Assembly (NCBI GenBank): GCA_013115125.1 | Contig: JABANN010000113.1 | Span: 1 to 64,000, forward strand | From: Perkinsus olseni | Lineage: Eukaryota > Perkinsozoa > Perkinsida | Direction of reading: 5' to 3' | DNA: 64,000 nt | Part shown: positions 54,349 to 64,000 of the stretch, one piece after another | Layout of the letters: each line of letters starts with the position of its first letter | Position numbering within the stretch: the stretch's first letter is position 1 | Notes under the pieces: generated by a model | What the model saw: only the letters and a program-made list of their open reading frames with translations | What the model was told of the DNA's origin: nothing | The model's database searches: none | Position numbers and translations under genes: made by a program

Positions 54349-54371
54349 CGCACAAATATCTCACGGATCAG

Positions 54372-57300
54372 ATTCGAGAGCGATCGCCGAATTGAAGAGG
54401 AGACCAACACGGCGTTGGCGATAGAATTTGCGAAGCTCCAGCAGGCCATGGTGGAGACCGAAACTTCCAAGGATGCTCGAGTAGGTCCCGGGTTCGATCC
54501 CAGCATGATCCATATTTGCAAGGATGAGTATTTGCTGGAGTAATGGTCACTTGGAAGGGTGAGGCCTGGTAGAATGGTGGTCGGGAATGGTTTCCCTCCG
54601 ACCTTTCTCTTCGTCATACGACGTCATTCGTGACGTATAAGTCTTATTCCCGGGCGCGAAAAGTCCGATGAGTGTTCATGAGCAGCTGTCAAGTGCCGCT
54701 TTCAGGAGAACGCGGCTGCTCCTGCTGCGGTGTTTGAGAGAAGAAAGAGTTGTGATGAGGACGGTGAGATCCCGGGTTCGAATCTTGGATACTGCTTTCT
54801 CTGCTTTATCGCCATTGGTTAGAAGAATCTGAACGGAATAATGATCTTGAAAACTCTTCTAGTCGCTAGCTGCTGCGATTTGCTTGCTGATGCTCCGGAA
54901 GTGTCTGGGGAAGGGCCGAACTTCGTTGTTGTTTTGGCGGTTGATAGCAGTCCCTTTGCCGAGGAAGCGCCAAAGTAGTGAGATATGACGGTGCTGTTCA
55001 GGCACGGCTAGGGGCATCACCGCGGGTGATCTCAGAGGTGGGAGTGTGTCGCTTCTCCGTTGTCGCTCTCAGCCAACGCAAGATGGGAAGAAGCGTAAAG
55101 TCTGCATGAAATTCTCGTTTGAGCCTAGGACGGTCCTCCCTGCCAGCATCGCGCCAGCTAACTTCGTCGTGGAGCAGAACTTTCGGTAGATCTTTAGCAC
55201 TTCCAACCAAGTGATAAAGGTGATTTATAAATCTATGGACATACAATGGTATTTGAATTTACGACGGGACCATCGGAATCAGAAAATTTCTGTAATTTTC
55301 TACCACCGTCTTCCAACGCGTCTGGCTCGATTAACTCGATACGCTGTTCCTCACTGCTGAGATTAGAGATAACGCAACATGACAACTTGAGCCAAGATGG
55401 CTACGTTAGTAACCGGCCTCTCTCCTAGAACCTCTGATAATAAGTGCCTCTATAGACTTCTGATGACAATAGCTGACGGCAAAACTACATCATCTTGCAC
55501 TCTTGCTATTCCTCTACAATCAGTATATAAATACTCAACACTCACCGAATTCTGTACTGCTTTTCATATCAATTTTCTGCACCTCGCGTTCTTGCCTGAC
55601 CACTCGAATATCAGGACGATCGACGCAAGAGCTGCAGTGTCTGAAGCAAGCATGGTCGCACCGCATGGAGTCGCGGACCTTCACGCAGCAAGCAGACGCC
55701 CTCGAGGAAGCTGCCAGTGAGGGAGCTCGCATGGTTAAGACCACGAGAGCAAAATTAAAACGGGTAGAGAGAATTTTTTTGATGGGAATTTTGAGGGCGG
55801 AATTTTCTGTGATGACATAATTGGATGATCGGTGGCCAGTCCTTTGATGGCTGTCAGATCCGAGAAGAATGTTCAGATCGGGAGATGATTGCGAAACTGG
55901 CTAAGGATGCAGCTACGGCGGCTAAGCGGAAGGATGAGTGAGCTAAAGATACCGATATCTTTGCGCACAGCGAAGATTTCTAGTGTTTCTGGTTGTTTCG
56001 GTCAGTCCGTCATATGGGGCGTTGAAGCAAGCGAAGAGAGAGAGGAGGACGGAGTTTAGAGGCTGCGAACGGGCGAAAGAGGAGACACTGATAGGTGCGT
56101 TTTGTGTGCATTCCTGCTGGTGATACCACTCCATTCGGAAATCCTGGATTGCCATCGGTGAATGAGTGGGCTGTAGTCTACAATGCTCTAGAGGCGAGGT
56201 GCCGGGATAGAACCAGGGACCTTTCGCTTGTTAGAACTGCAGCTAATCGAAAAGGAGGTGGAAGAAAGCAAGGCGAGCATGGAACAGGCGAGGAGTCGAG
56301 CGAAGAAACATATTGAATGCGCTGTAGCGTGTGAGAAGAGCGGAGACCACGCGATCGGCCGAGTGCAGGTTGAGCAGCAGCTTCGAGGGGTGGGTGGGCA
56401 AGTTATCGAAAATGTGCGCTATCTGGTTGCAGTAGTTGTAGTTGTAGTTGTAGTTGTAGAACACAACATGAGTAGATTGGGCTCATAGTGAACGAGACAA
56501 AGCAGATAGGAAGTGGAGTAGTTGAGAGAATGGATTGATAATGCGAAGCTAGTATGAGCACAGCTCCATCGTGTTATGTAGACAGGGCAAATGGAGAAGT
56601 CAAGTTGCTGACAATACTGTGCTTCTCCGCGAAGTTGGTCCTATAGCAGATTTATCGAAGGGTGCGGGCGCTTCCGTCACGCGCCACGAAATTGGTACCG
56701 CTTGGTGTCGTCTCAGGTTTCCGCAGAGCTTGAAGAAGTACTGGGACGGCTGCGTGGCTTGGAGGAAGAGCGAGCAGATTTGCAAGAGGAAATCAACGTA
56801 AAGGAGCAGCTATTGGGTGAGCGAGTTGCCCCCCTCGCGTGAAAATTTTTTTCGTATTTTCGTGAGATTTTCTGATCAGCAACAGTGAGTTTTTTTTCGG
56901 GGGCCTGGGATTTTTAATAAATGGCAGTGTGGAGTCGAGTATCCCCGCGCTTCTCTTTTTCCCTCTTTTTTTTCGAAAGAGGTTCTGCATCATCTATTTG
57001 AAGGGAATGTAGTTCCCGAGCGCAACAAGGGTAGATTGGACTCATAGACTATGAGCATTATCTCGTCCACTATGAATTATAGAGCAGATAGAAAGTAGCA
57101 TCATTGACAGAATAACTTTTTTCTTGTTTGATGAGGAACCTGGTAAAGACGAGTTGTTATCGGCTCTTCTGTTCCGTTGGTCATAGCGCAACAATGGAAA
57201 GGTGAAGCATAGACTAGTGCTTGGAGTTGATATCAAAGGTTTTTGCGGAGGATGTGATTCGGGAAGTGATTTGGTCGCTGTTAGATCGACTGTCAGCAGA

Positions 57301-58845
57301 GATTTCGTCCGTGCCGCCGACCTCTCGGATACGGAGCGTGCATCAAGCTAAGATACGTTTGAATAGGCAGGAAGTGTCAGATGTGAGTATTGGGGAAGCA
57401 TCTTTGAGGTTGACCATGCAAGATACGGAATAGCTCGGGTCGTGGTTGTGTCAGGCGCGTCAGAAGCTTGACGTGATCGACGGGAAGGTGAAAGCGGAGC
57501 AAAAACAGCAAGAGAAGCTCAAGAAGGAGATAAACGAATTTAAAGATACTCTCGAGCTAATCGATAAATTCAGTCACAGGAGGAAGTTCAAAGACAGGTG
57601 GAATTTGCTTTTCGTACAATGAAACGGTTGATCGATTTCGACGATTGGCACTCCTATGACAGTTCTCACAGATCGTAGCGACGCTGCGGTTGCGGTAAAG
57701 CGAGCAACAGCGGTCTGGAATCATCGTCCATTTTGACGCGTTTCAACGTGAACACGTCAAACTAGTTCTTGATTCTACATGGTCACTGAATTAGATACTG
57801 AAATTCTTCCGTCAGTTGGAAGAAATTGTGATCGTCATACGAGTAGTTGGTCCTTTGCAGCCGTGAAAGTTCGGGGTCTTCAGGCTGGAAATAGTGGACA
57901 GACTGAATCGATCCACGGCCTCTCTGAAAGATTTGAACAAAAAGGTCGGCGGAGCGAAGGCGGAGCTCGAGATGATCGATGACATGGCTGTAGGGAGAGA
58001 AATCTACTGGAGCGTATCTTTATCCGTATCTTTCATGAGTGACAAGCTTTCCTAAGACGCCCATAATAAGGAATGAGATAGCTACGTATCTGACTTGCCT
58101 ATCGCTGATGGTACGATTGTCGAAACTTCTCGTTGTATTATTTTGACCGTTACTTTTACTACTACGCGAGCATGCCAGGGCGTCGAGCTTTTCTCACTTT
58201 GGTGTAAGTTTTGTGGAGGTAGAAGTGCTCGTGCTTGGGATTGAACTCGGGTCGTTGGATTGTCAGGCTGAATCGAAGGAGCTCCTCGAGTTGGTCGAAG
58301 AGACTCGCGCTAAGGCGGAGATTTTCATGCTCTATCCCGCATCAGATCGAGCGTAAGGCCGTTCCGTTCCGATAGCGGGATCTCTGCGTATGTCAGTGAC
58401 GTGAAAAAAATCGTGAAAAAATCGTGAAAAAATTGTAAATTTCCCCACCCAACCAGCCTCAGTACAGCGCTGTGCACTAGGCAGTGTTGTTGATTACCGA
58501 CTTGAGAGAGAAGCCATTCCGTGTTGTTAGATACTGCGCGAGCATCGGGAAGTCGAGAGGCCGGGAGTAAGCTGCCCTCTTTTGGTGATGGTTAGATTTT
58601 TGCTGGTCATTCAGGTGTTGTGTGACAGCTGGGCCGATAAGGCGCAGCAGATCTATCGAGAGATGGTGAGAAGGGTCTTTTTTAAAGAGTGATTGAATAC
58701 GCCACGCTTTCGAGATGGCGCTCTATGATAAGGAACCACGGTGAACTTGAACGGGTTGAACCTTATCTTCGCTGGACATACCTAGCTCGTGGCCAATCTT
58801 GCCATGAAATCTGTCGCCGATGTTGCATGTTTTCGAAGTCAATCG
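54372..58845 (+). CDS. Long coiled-coil protein, many short exons
   Basis: Exons: 54372-54480, 54706-54763, 55615-55733, 55858-55937, 56039-56093, 56235-56413, 56717-56816, about 57208-57382, 57455-57597, 57884-57989, 58267-58352, 58615-58676 and 58786-58845. Nearly every exon codes charged heptad-like helix: RRIEEETNTALAIEFAKLQQ, RSTQELQCLKQAWSHRMESR, LQLIEKEVEESKASMEQARS, SAELEEVLGRLRGLEEERAD, RQKLDVIDGKVKAEQKQQEK and LKDLNKKVGGAKAELEMIDD. No motor, zinc-finger or other domain was recognised, so the role is open (cytoskeleton or structural scaffolds are the usual homes). Introns carry T-arm relics in both orientations, one full repeat B, and an antisense spliced-leader relic. Junction 58353-58614 needs one retained G. 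It may be the 3' part of the gene at 46730-52275. Confidence 0.6.
54481..54506 (+). repeat. tRNA T-arm relic forming a 5' splice site
   Basis: The intron begins GTAGGTCCCGGGTTCGATCC. The T-arm starts within the donor. Confidence 0.8.
54764..54791 (+). repeat. tRNA T-arm relic at a 5' splice site
   Basis: The intron begins GTGAGATCCCGGGTTCGAAT then CTTGGAT. Confidence 0.8.
55386..55405 (-). other. Spliced-leader (SL) relic
   Basis: On the minus strand the sequence reads CGTAGCCATCTTGGCTCAAG, which matches the 3' 20 bases of the Perkinsus/dinoflagellate 22-base trans-spliced leader. It is not followed by GT-A, so it does not look like an SL RNA gene. It lies in the intron between exons 54763 and 55615 of the coiled-coil gene, antisense to it. 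Confidence 0.8.
56197..56234 (-). repeat. Antisense tRNA T-arm relic before a 3' splice site
   Basis: The plus strand reads GTGCCGGGATAGAACCAGGG then ACCTTTCGCTTGTTAG, the acceptor for exon 56235. The T-loop has one change (TTCTATC). Confidence 0.65.
56419..56566 (+). repeat. Dispersed repeat B, copy 3
   Basis: CTATCTGGTTGCAGTAGTTG with an expanded GTAGTT run, through to GTATGAGCACAGCTC. It starts six bases after the probable donor at 56414 of the coiled-coil gene. Confidence 0.85.
57026..57115 (+). repeat. Dispersed repeat B, copy 4 (diverged)
   Basis: GGGTAGATTGGACTCATAG, then TAGAGCAGATAGAAAGTAGC and TTGACAGAATAA follow the order of repeat B with many changes. It lies in an intron of the coiled-coil gene. 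Confidence 0.45.
58235..58266 (-). repeat. Antisense tRNA T-arm relic before a 3' splice site
   Basis: The plus strand reads CTTGGGATTGAACTCGGGTC then GTTGGATTGTCAG, the acceptor for exon 58267. Confidence 0.6.
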
Positions 58846-59402
58846 GTAAGTTTTTGCGAAAAAAATGAAATTTCAGGGGGAAAATTTTTTCATACGACGA
58901 TCAAACGACTGCGTGCACAGCGTGTGGTCAGGAATTACGCGTTGCGTATGGACGAAACATTCCCGCGTGTAGTGTCTCGATGATCTTTGCATCAGGTGCC
59001 TCGAAGATGAGTGGTGCCGCCTGGAGATCCCGCTGACTTTGAGAAGGGAGGGTTTAGAGTGCGCATCGCCTAGGGAGGTGAGTGACGGTGATCACTGGCA
59101 TTCAGTTATTCAATAGTGATAAATTACTGATTTAACAGTGGTAAAAAATTCACGGTGAAATGGATAATCCATTATGGATTAACGAATTGATAATATTTAA
59201 CCAAAGGGTCACCATAACCAACCCTGTGATATCCTCGTTGTGGTTGGACTGGCCGAGTCTCGTTTACTAGCCCTACCCGAACACGCAGTTTCATCAGGGG
59301 CGTCGGGAGACAGCAGTGCTATCAGGTGGACTCGATCGGCGTTCCAGAATCTCTGACGGTTGTCATATTCTACTCACCGTGGAACAGGGAATGCATGAGA
59401 AG

Positions 59403-59740
59403 GCGCGACGATATGGTTACAGCAGGGAAGGAATTACAGGTGATCACTTGCTCTCTTGCATTTCCCTAACTATTTCCTCCAGGGACTACCGGCGTGCGAC
59501 ACGGAGGAGCTTCGGGTTGTCTTCGTCAATGTCGAGTCCGTTGATTCTGATATTGGTTCTCTCGAGGAGGCCGATCGATTCATCGTCGAGAATCATCTTG
59601 AAGGCCGCCTGCTGCCTGTCGTAAAGCTGCACAGAGGCTCGGAGATTTTCTTTTACGAGGGAACGCTATCGCCGTTGGCGAGCGTAAAGGATTGGATCGT
59701 TGACAACTGCTCTGCTGGTGGAGGACTCGGTGTAGGTTAA
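59403..59740 (+). CDS. Last exons, thioredoxin-fold-like C-terminal domain
   Basis: Exon 59483-59740 codes 85 residues to TAA. Its ELRVVFVNVESVDSDIGSLE, LLPVVKLHRGSEIFFYEGTL and VKDWIVDNC arrangement resembles a thioredoxin-like fold (strand, helix, then a proline before a strand as in LLPVVKLHRG). No CxxC motif is present, so redox activity is unlikely. The preceding short exon is probably 59382-59438 (RRRDDMVTAGKELQ). The acceptor region carries the intron element (ACTTGCTCTCTTGCATTTCC, 59446-59465). It may be the end of the coiled-coil gene. Confidence 0.5.
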
Positions 59741-59744
59741 GTGC

Positions 59745-60765
59745 TAGAAAAACGGTGCTGTTCACTTGTCTTTTGAAAATAATAATGAACGTACTAGCGA
59801 AAACAGTGTTTTCACCTAAGCTCACGTGTTTTCAAAACACGTGAGCTTAGGCGACACGCGCTCGCCCAACTACCTTCAAGGAATGGAGACAACAGTTGGC
59901 GCGACATCTCCTTCTGAATAGATGGAGACGATGCGCGACGCTGTTTCTACTCTTGAAACTTCATGGTGAGGTTCTGTAGAGGTTAAACGTGACTGCAGGA
60001 GAGTAAGAAGGAAAAGCTTGCTCATCGTCGCAAAAGAGAGCGGTGATAGTGGTGAAAGCTTCAGTATTCAAAACGACGGAGAGAAAGATCCTCGCTGAAG
60101 GTCGATCTAGCTTCTCACTTGGAGAATCTTGATAACTCGAGATGAGTGTGGACGCGAAAAGAGATAGTGCGCACACCCGGGGAATATGGGGATGGTGACA
60201 GATTCCTCTTTGCCTAGATTCAACAACACAAAAGAAGTAGTTGTGAGTCAATGATCAGAGGGCCAACATTCAAATACAAGTAGTAGTGTCGTACTGACGA
60301 AAGAAGATACTCTGCTAGTACACAACACTTTGCACGCATGCGCAATTGTGACACTACTTATTGTAAGACGCTCTACACGAGCATCTGCTTAGTCGGAAAG
60401 TATATTTCTTGGCACACCACGGGATGTGACGAAAAGAAAGGTGCCCGTTGAAGTTGATTGGAGAACAGTCGAACTTCTCACCACGCGGCACACCTAAGAA
60501 GGTCCATTACACTAGCGCCAGCGAGGCGTGTATACAATTTTCTCGTACAGCCATGAGGAATCCGGTGATCTATCAATAGGGGCGATTTAACACTTGAAAG
60601 ATACGTCGAATAGGAGCTGGTAGATGGTCTACCGTAGACCGATGGGCGAGACTGATCGTCCTTCTTCAGGAAGTTTCAAGCTCTAAACCGAACGAGGACA
60701 GAAGGACGGAGCAGATTTCTACCGGTGAGTACCGAATTGGAGACCCTCTGTGAGCATTTCATCTG
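59745..60765. other. No supported gene; perfect palindrome
   Basis: A 96-codon minus frame (59961-60251) has no motif. The palindrome at 59815-59851 lies just after the stop codon of the upstream gene. Confidence 0.4.
59815..59851. repeat. Perfect palindrome, 18-base arms
   Basis: CCTAAGCTCACGTGTTTT, one C, then the exact reverse complement, 75 bases after the TAA of the preceding gene. Confidence 0.95.
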
Positions 60766-60777
60766 AGCTTGCAAGGT

Positions 60778-61017
60778 GCCTCTAGAGCTGCTATGAAGTC
60801 GCAGCTCATCTATTCACTCCCATTTATGACCTGTGACGCTCAAGTTGGCGAATATAGACGTACCAGTTTGGTGGACGTTCGTGATCATAGTGTTACTCTA
60901 AGGATGGGACAGTCGGGCGGGGTGACAGTGACGATGTGGCTCAAGTGCAACTCAGTGACTAGTAGGCTGGGCTTGGTTCTTTTGCCTGTATACCGTGCTC
61001 TTAGCGGACGCCCTTGA
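60778..61017 (+). CDS. Possible first LamG-type exon
   Basis: An open stretch with SLVDVRDHSVTLRMGQSGGV then TVTMWLKCNSV, which resembles the early strands of a LamG/concanavalin-like domain (..FTVSFWVK..). The exon end is unclear (a GTTCTT donor near 60974 is possible). It lies 1.3 kb upstream of the clearer LamG exons on the same strand and may be part of the same gene. Confidence 0.35.
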   Translation, partial: ASRAAMKSQLIYSLPFMTCDAQVGEYRRTSLVDVRDHSVTLRMGQSGGVTVTMWLKCNSVTSRLGLVLLPVYRALSGRP

Positions 61018-61198
61018 CTTTTCAATGAACGGAACCACCGGGACTCTGGGGGGAGTTGCGGAGTAGATAGGCCCCTTGAAGAAGAACTCAACACACACAC
61101 AGTGCTGGGGGCCTAATATTAAATTAACTATATATTCATATTGGTATTTAAGGTATTATAATAAACTATATATAATATAAATATAAAATTATATAACC

Positions 61199-61201
<3 letters not shown>

Positions 61202-61243
<42 letters not shown>
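61202..61243. repeat. (AT)n microsatellite
   Basis: Twenty or so TA/AT units within an AT-rich stretch of 61110-61330. Confidence 0.95.
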
Positions 61244-61248
<5 letters not shown>

Positions 61249-62341
61249 CATGGTCCTTTAATAATGTATTCTTATTTATATATAGTGGTGTATTTATAGT
61301 CTATATGGTTAGCCTACCAGTATAAATCTACGTGAAGGTCTACAAGTATGAACTTTACTATCTACGTACAGTGTGGTGACCCCACTAGCGTGCTAGCATC
61401 AGGCTGAAGGGTGCTCCACACACAAATGGAGACAACTGCACAAAAAGAGACGCAACAGTTCTCACAGGGACGAATGACGGGGCCCGGTAGCGAATAGTAA
61501 TTGCTGTCAGCCTGTATTGGAGGAGCTGGTCGGAGGTGACTTTGATTATTGAATTGACCAAAAGGAGATTGGACCTGCAAGAACTGAAGACTCTCCGTCG
61601 TCGGGGTATACCAAGGTTTCAGGTGGTGAACTTAGTCATGACGCGGATAACACGGAAAAGAGAGAGCATCTGCAATAACAAAAACACTACCAGCAATAGT
61701 TCATGTTGAATCTACAGGGTGTTCCAATTCGATATGCAAATCACTAAAATCAGTCTAATTCATGCCATATTGCGTGTTTGAAGCTGAAACTTGAGTATGA
61801 TATGCCCTAATATATTTACGGCAAAGAGTATTAATATCAGCTAATCGATCGACCGTTTCGCTTACCCGTAGTGCACTAGCTTGGTGCTAGAAGATATCAG
61901 ATTACTTTTGGGGAGACACACGGAGATCCACTTCAATTTGTTGCATCACGCTACGCTCCGCTCCGCTCTCGATTATGCGTGCAGAGTAGTCTGCCAGGAC
62001 CCATCTCACAAGAACCCCCGGGACTTTTGTTGTGCATATAATAACGACATGGTTTTCTTGCACTAACGTAGAAGTCAATGCCAAAGGAAACTCGTGAGAT
62101 GCAGCTTGAGATGTAGGCGGTACTTGAAGTATTTCGCACGCATAAACTCAGGCGGAGCGTAGCACAATTTAGTCACCAGCAGCATTCGGCTTCGCCATCA
62201 GTTGCGCGTCATTACTCAGTTACAAGACCTGAGACGGTCCTTCTCGCCCGATATTCCAATTTTGATGCGGCAACCTTCTCAAGGCTGGCTGTTACCGTGG
62301 ACAAACGAGTAAACGCTTTGTGATACGCTAGTGACCCTCAG

Positions 62342-63903
62342 TGCTGATTTCGTTCGTGCTGAAAAGAGTGAGCTTCCCGTATTGTATGACTTGTCCTCAG
62401 CGGCGAGTGATACTGCATTGGCTATCGTATGCTGCCGGTAGTGACTCTCAGACGTTGACTGGTCATAGCGTGGAATTTCCTACACAAAGAAAGGTGAGCG
62501 GGAGACGTGGCATGCTTGCACGGTTTGTATCTACTCGGCGCCGTTACCTCACTTTCGGTCCCAAAGCGTGTGCATGTTAATGAAAATTTTGGTTATGACG
62601 TGAAGTTCACATAATAACGAAAAATATCAGACTCCTTTATTTTCACATTGTGAACGACAGCGTACCGTGTCTCTCTTGGGGGAGCATATCACGGTTGTCT
62701 GAGAATCATGCAAATGTGGCAGACAGTTTTTGCACCCCCTTCTGGGTGAGGGGCTCGTCTGCTCTGTAAACAGTGTAGCGGTTAATAGTGTGCCCATTGA
62801 GAAAGCCACCATGCTCGAAATTGGACGTATAATATGTCACATATTCATGACCTTACTGTTTCGAGTGAATATTATCTGGTCTCGAACTCATAGTTACAAA
62901 GTACTACTTTGATATTAATGCTGTGAAAGTAGTAACTATCAGCGGCATCTACCGCTAGAGAGACAACGCCCCTGATAAAGGGCTACACGACACCCCCAAT
63001 ATTAAGGAATCGCGAGGCATCAAGATACTACAACCGCGTTACACTTACAAGACATCTCTGCACTATTTGTACTATCATCAGGTGCATCTGCACCTCAGAT
63101 ATCGCCAATGAGGTAAGAGTAGCAAAAATGGGTTCGATTACTCGGGTTTGAAGGAAAAACGTGTAGCTTCTAGAATGTGATGAGTTCAGTGATGAAACCT
63201 CAACGGGTTTAGCACAGTACAACACGCGATCGTGATTGGTGGTATAGTTGCACCAAGACGCTGACAAGATTTCCTTATCAGCTATCGCGATCGGCATGGG
63301 TCCATCTGGCGTGCTGTTTTGACGCTTCCGCTGGGGAAGGAGCCTTTCAGTGGTATCTGGATGGCGCGTTGGACAGTCAGCGACATCTGGAGCCGGCCGA
63401 AACTCACACTAACGTAAGCGAGTCTTGGCTCGAAAGGAAGCTATCGCCTTCAGCTGAACCCGCGGCGTGGAAATGATAGAACATACCAGATTTTGGAGGT
63501 TTCTTATGTTACTATTACAATCCAGGTCGTGCAACTCTGTGTACGGCACCAGAAATGAACTTGGATAAAGTGGTTGGTCCCTCGTCTTAGTAAATTTTCT
63601 GAGACGTTCATTTTTTAGCGCTCTCGAGGATTCGCTGGTTTCTATTATACATTCCTCATTGCTGGCATGTTGTCAGAGGTTACTGTATCATATATCTCCT
63701 GGCGAGAAATATATTCCCTGTGGGAATTTCCCACCTCTGGCGAGGCCATCCCCTGGCCAGATCGGAACTTCAACGCGTAGGTTATTACGACCCTGGTGCA
63801 GTCTGTCTTCTCACGACGAGATGCAAGTGCGGCGGCCGTGGGGGAGGTTGCGGATCTGAGGATTTTACCCAGGATACTGAGCGTCTCAGAGGTCGCCAAT
63901 GAG
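62342..63903 (+). CDS. LamG / concanavalin A-like domain protein, 3' end beyond window
   Basis: Exons 63282-63413 and 63781-63903 are in the same phase. The first reads AWVHLACCFDASAGEGAFQW then YLDGALDS, the LamG_3/pentraxin core (W.HVA.TFD......YVDG). The second reads AAAVGEVADLRILPRILSVS then EVANE, the family's final strand (..G.IDDVRIWN.ALS..EI). Acceptors CTTATCAG and CGCGTAG and donors GTAAGC and GTAAAA fit. An earlier exon near 62342-62435 (DFVRAEKSELPVLYDLSSAA) is possible. The domain binds glycans or proteins, often extracellularly. No signal peptide is seen because the start is not located. The gene continues past 64000. Confidence 0.55.
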
Positions 63904-64000
63904 GTAAAACTGGTTCAGCTTGCCGACTGGTCAAAGTCAAATAGCACGCCGTGAATCCTGGGACAGTCATCACAGCCAGTCATGGGACTCATAGTTGACA

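Larger units (their letters stand above)
52280..54365. other. Probable further exons, not resolved
   Basis: A likely exon at about 52421-52509 (HSCDTPIYNSDDFYRWKAPP) follows TTTCCACAG in phase with the exon ending at 52275. Long frames at 52618-53307 and 52683-53126 on opposite strands lack motifs. A palindrome CACCGGTAC-A-GTACCGGTG lies at 52563-52581 and a T-arm relic at 53693-53716. Confidence 0.35.

Overview
The window looks like nuclear DNA of an alveolate of the Perkinsus/dinoflagellate lineage, most likely a perkinsozoan. The main signs are an antisense copy of the Perkinsus/dinoflagellate trans-spliced leader (GTAGCCATCTTGGCTCAAG, 55386-55405), intron-dense genes with many GT-AG introns of 40-65 bases, small exons, and proteins of clear eukaryotic type. 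Nothing prokaryotic or organellar was seen.

Layout. 1-5.4 kb holds scattered exons of unidentified genes on both strands. 6.1-7.7 kb is a bL28-type (mitochondrial) ribosomal protein. 8.0-10.8 kb has two small lineage-specific genes. 11.2-12.2 kb is a JmjC/cupin_8 dioxygenase. 15.2-17.1 kb is a METTL13-type methyltransferase. 17.9-18.5 kb (minus) is a PEX22-like peroxin. 19.3-20.0 kb is ribosomal protein eS17. 21.3-23.0 kb is an ankyrin-repeat gene. 24.4-28.4 kb (minus) holds three small secreted cysteine-rich proteins, two of which share a repeated six-cysteine module on Thr-rich stalks. 29.5-31.1 kb (minus) is a nearly complete HGPRT. 32.5-35.0 kb (minus) is a KH-domain RNA-binding protein and 35.6-38.8 kb (minus) an RRM protein. 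40.6-46.5 kb is a NEK-type kinase with 11 proposed exons. 46.7-52.3 kb is a large unidentified multi-exon gene with a complete tRNA-Pro(UGG) in one intron. 54.4-59.7 kb is a coiled-coil gene followed by a thioredoxin-fold-like exon. 60.8-64 kb is a LamG-domain gene that runs off the right edge.

The most unusual content is in the introns. (1) Many introns carry only the T-arm of a tRNA (GGTCCCGGGTTCGAATCCC-like), placed just after the 5' splice site in sense, or just before the 3' splice site in antisense. (2) A second short sequence (TTGCATTTTCTCAACGC core) sits directly before 3' splice sites in sense and directly after a 5' splice site in antisense. In HGPRT it makes up almost an entire 43-base intron. 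(3) In six introns, several of them carrying such elements, the reading frame closes only if one G is kept at the junction. Together these look like families of intron-generating (introner-like) elements, one of them tRNA-derived, with slightly non-canonical splicing. Further repeats are a hairpin MITE-like family (7 copies), a 135-150 base dispersed repeat (3-4 copies) and several perfect short palindromes.

All exon models are hand-built from splice signals, frame continuity and remembered family motifs. No alignment or transcript data were available. The genes do not form an operon or pathway cluster.
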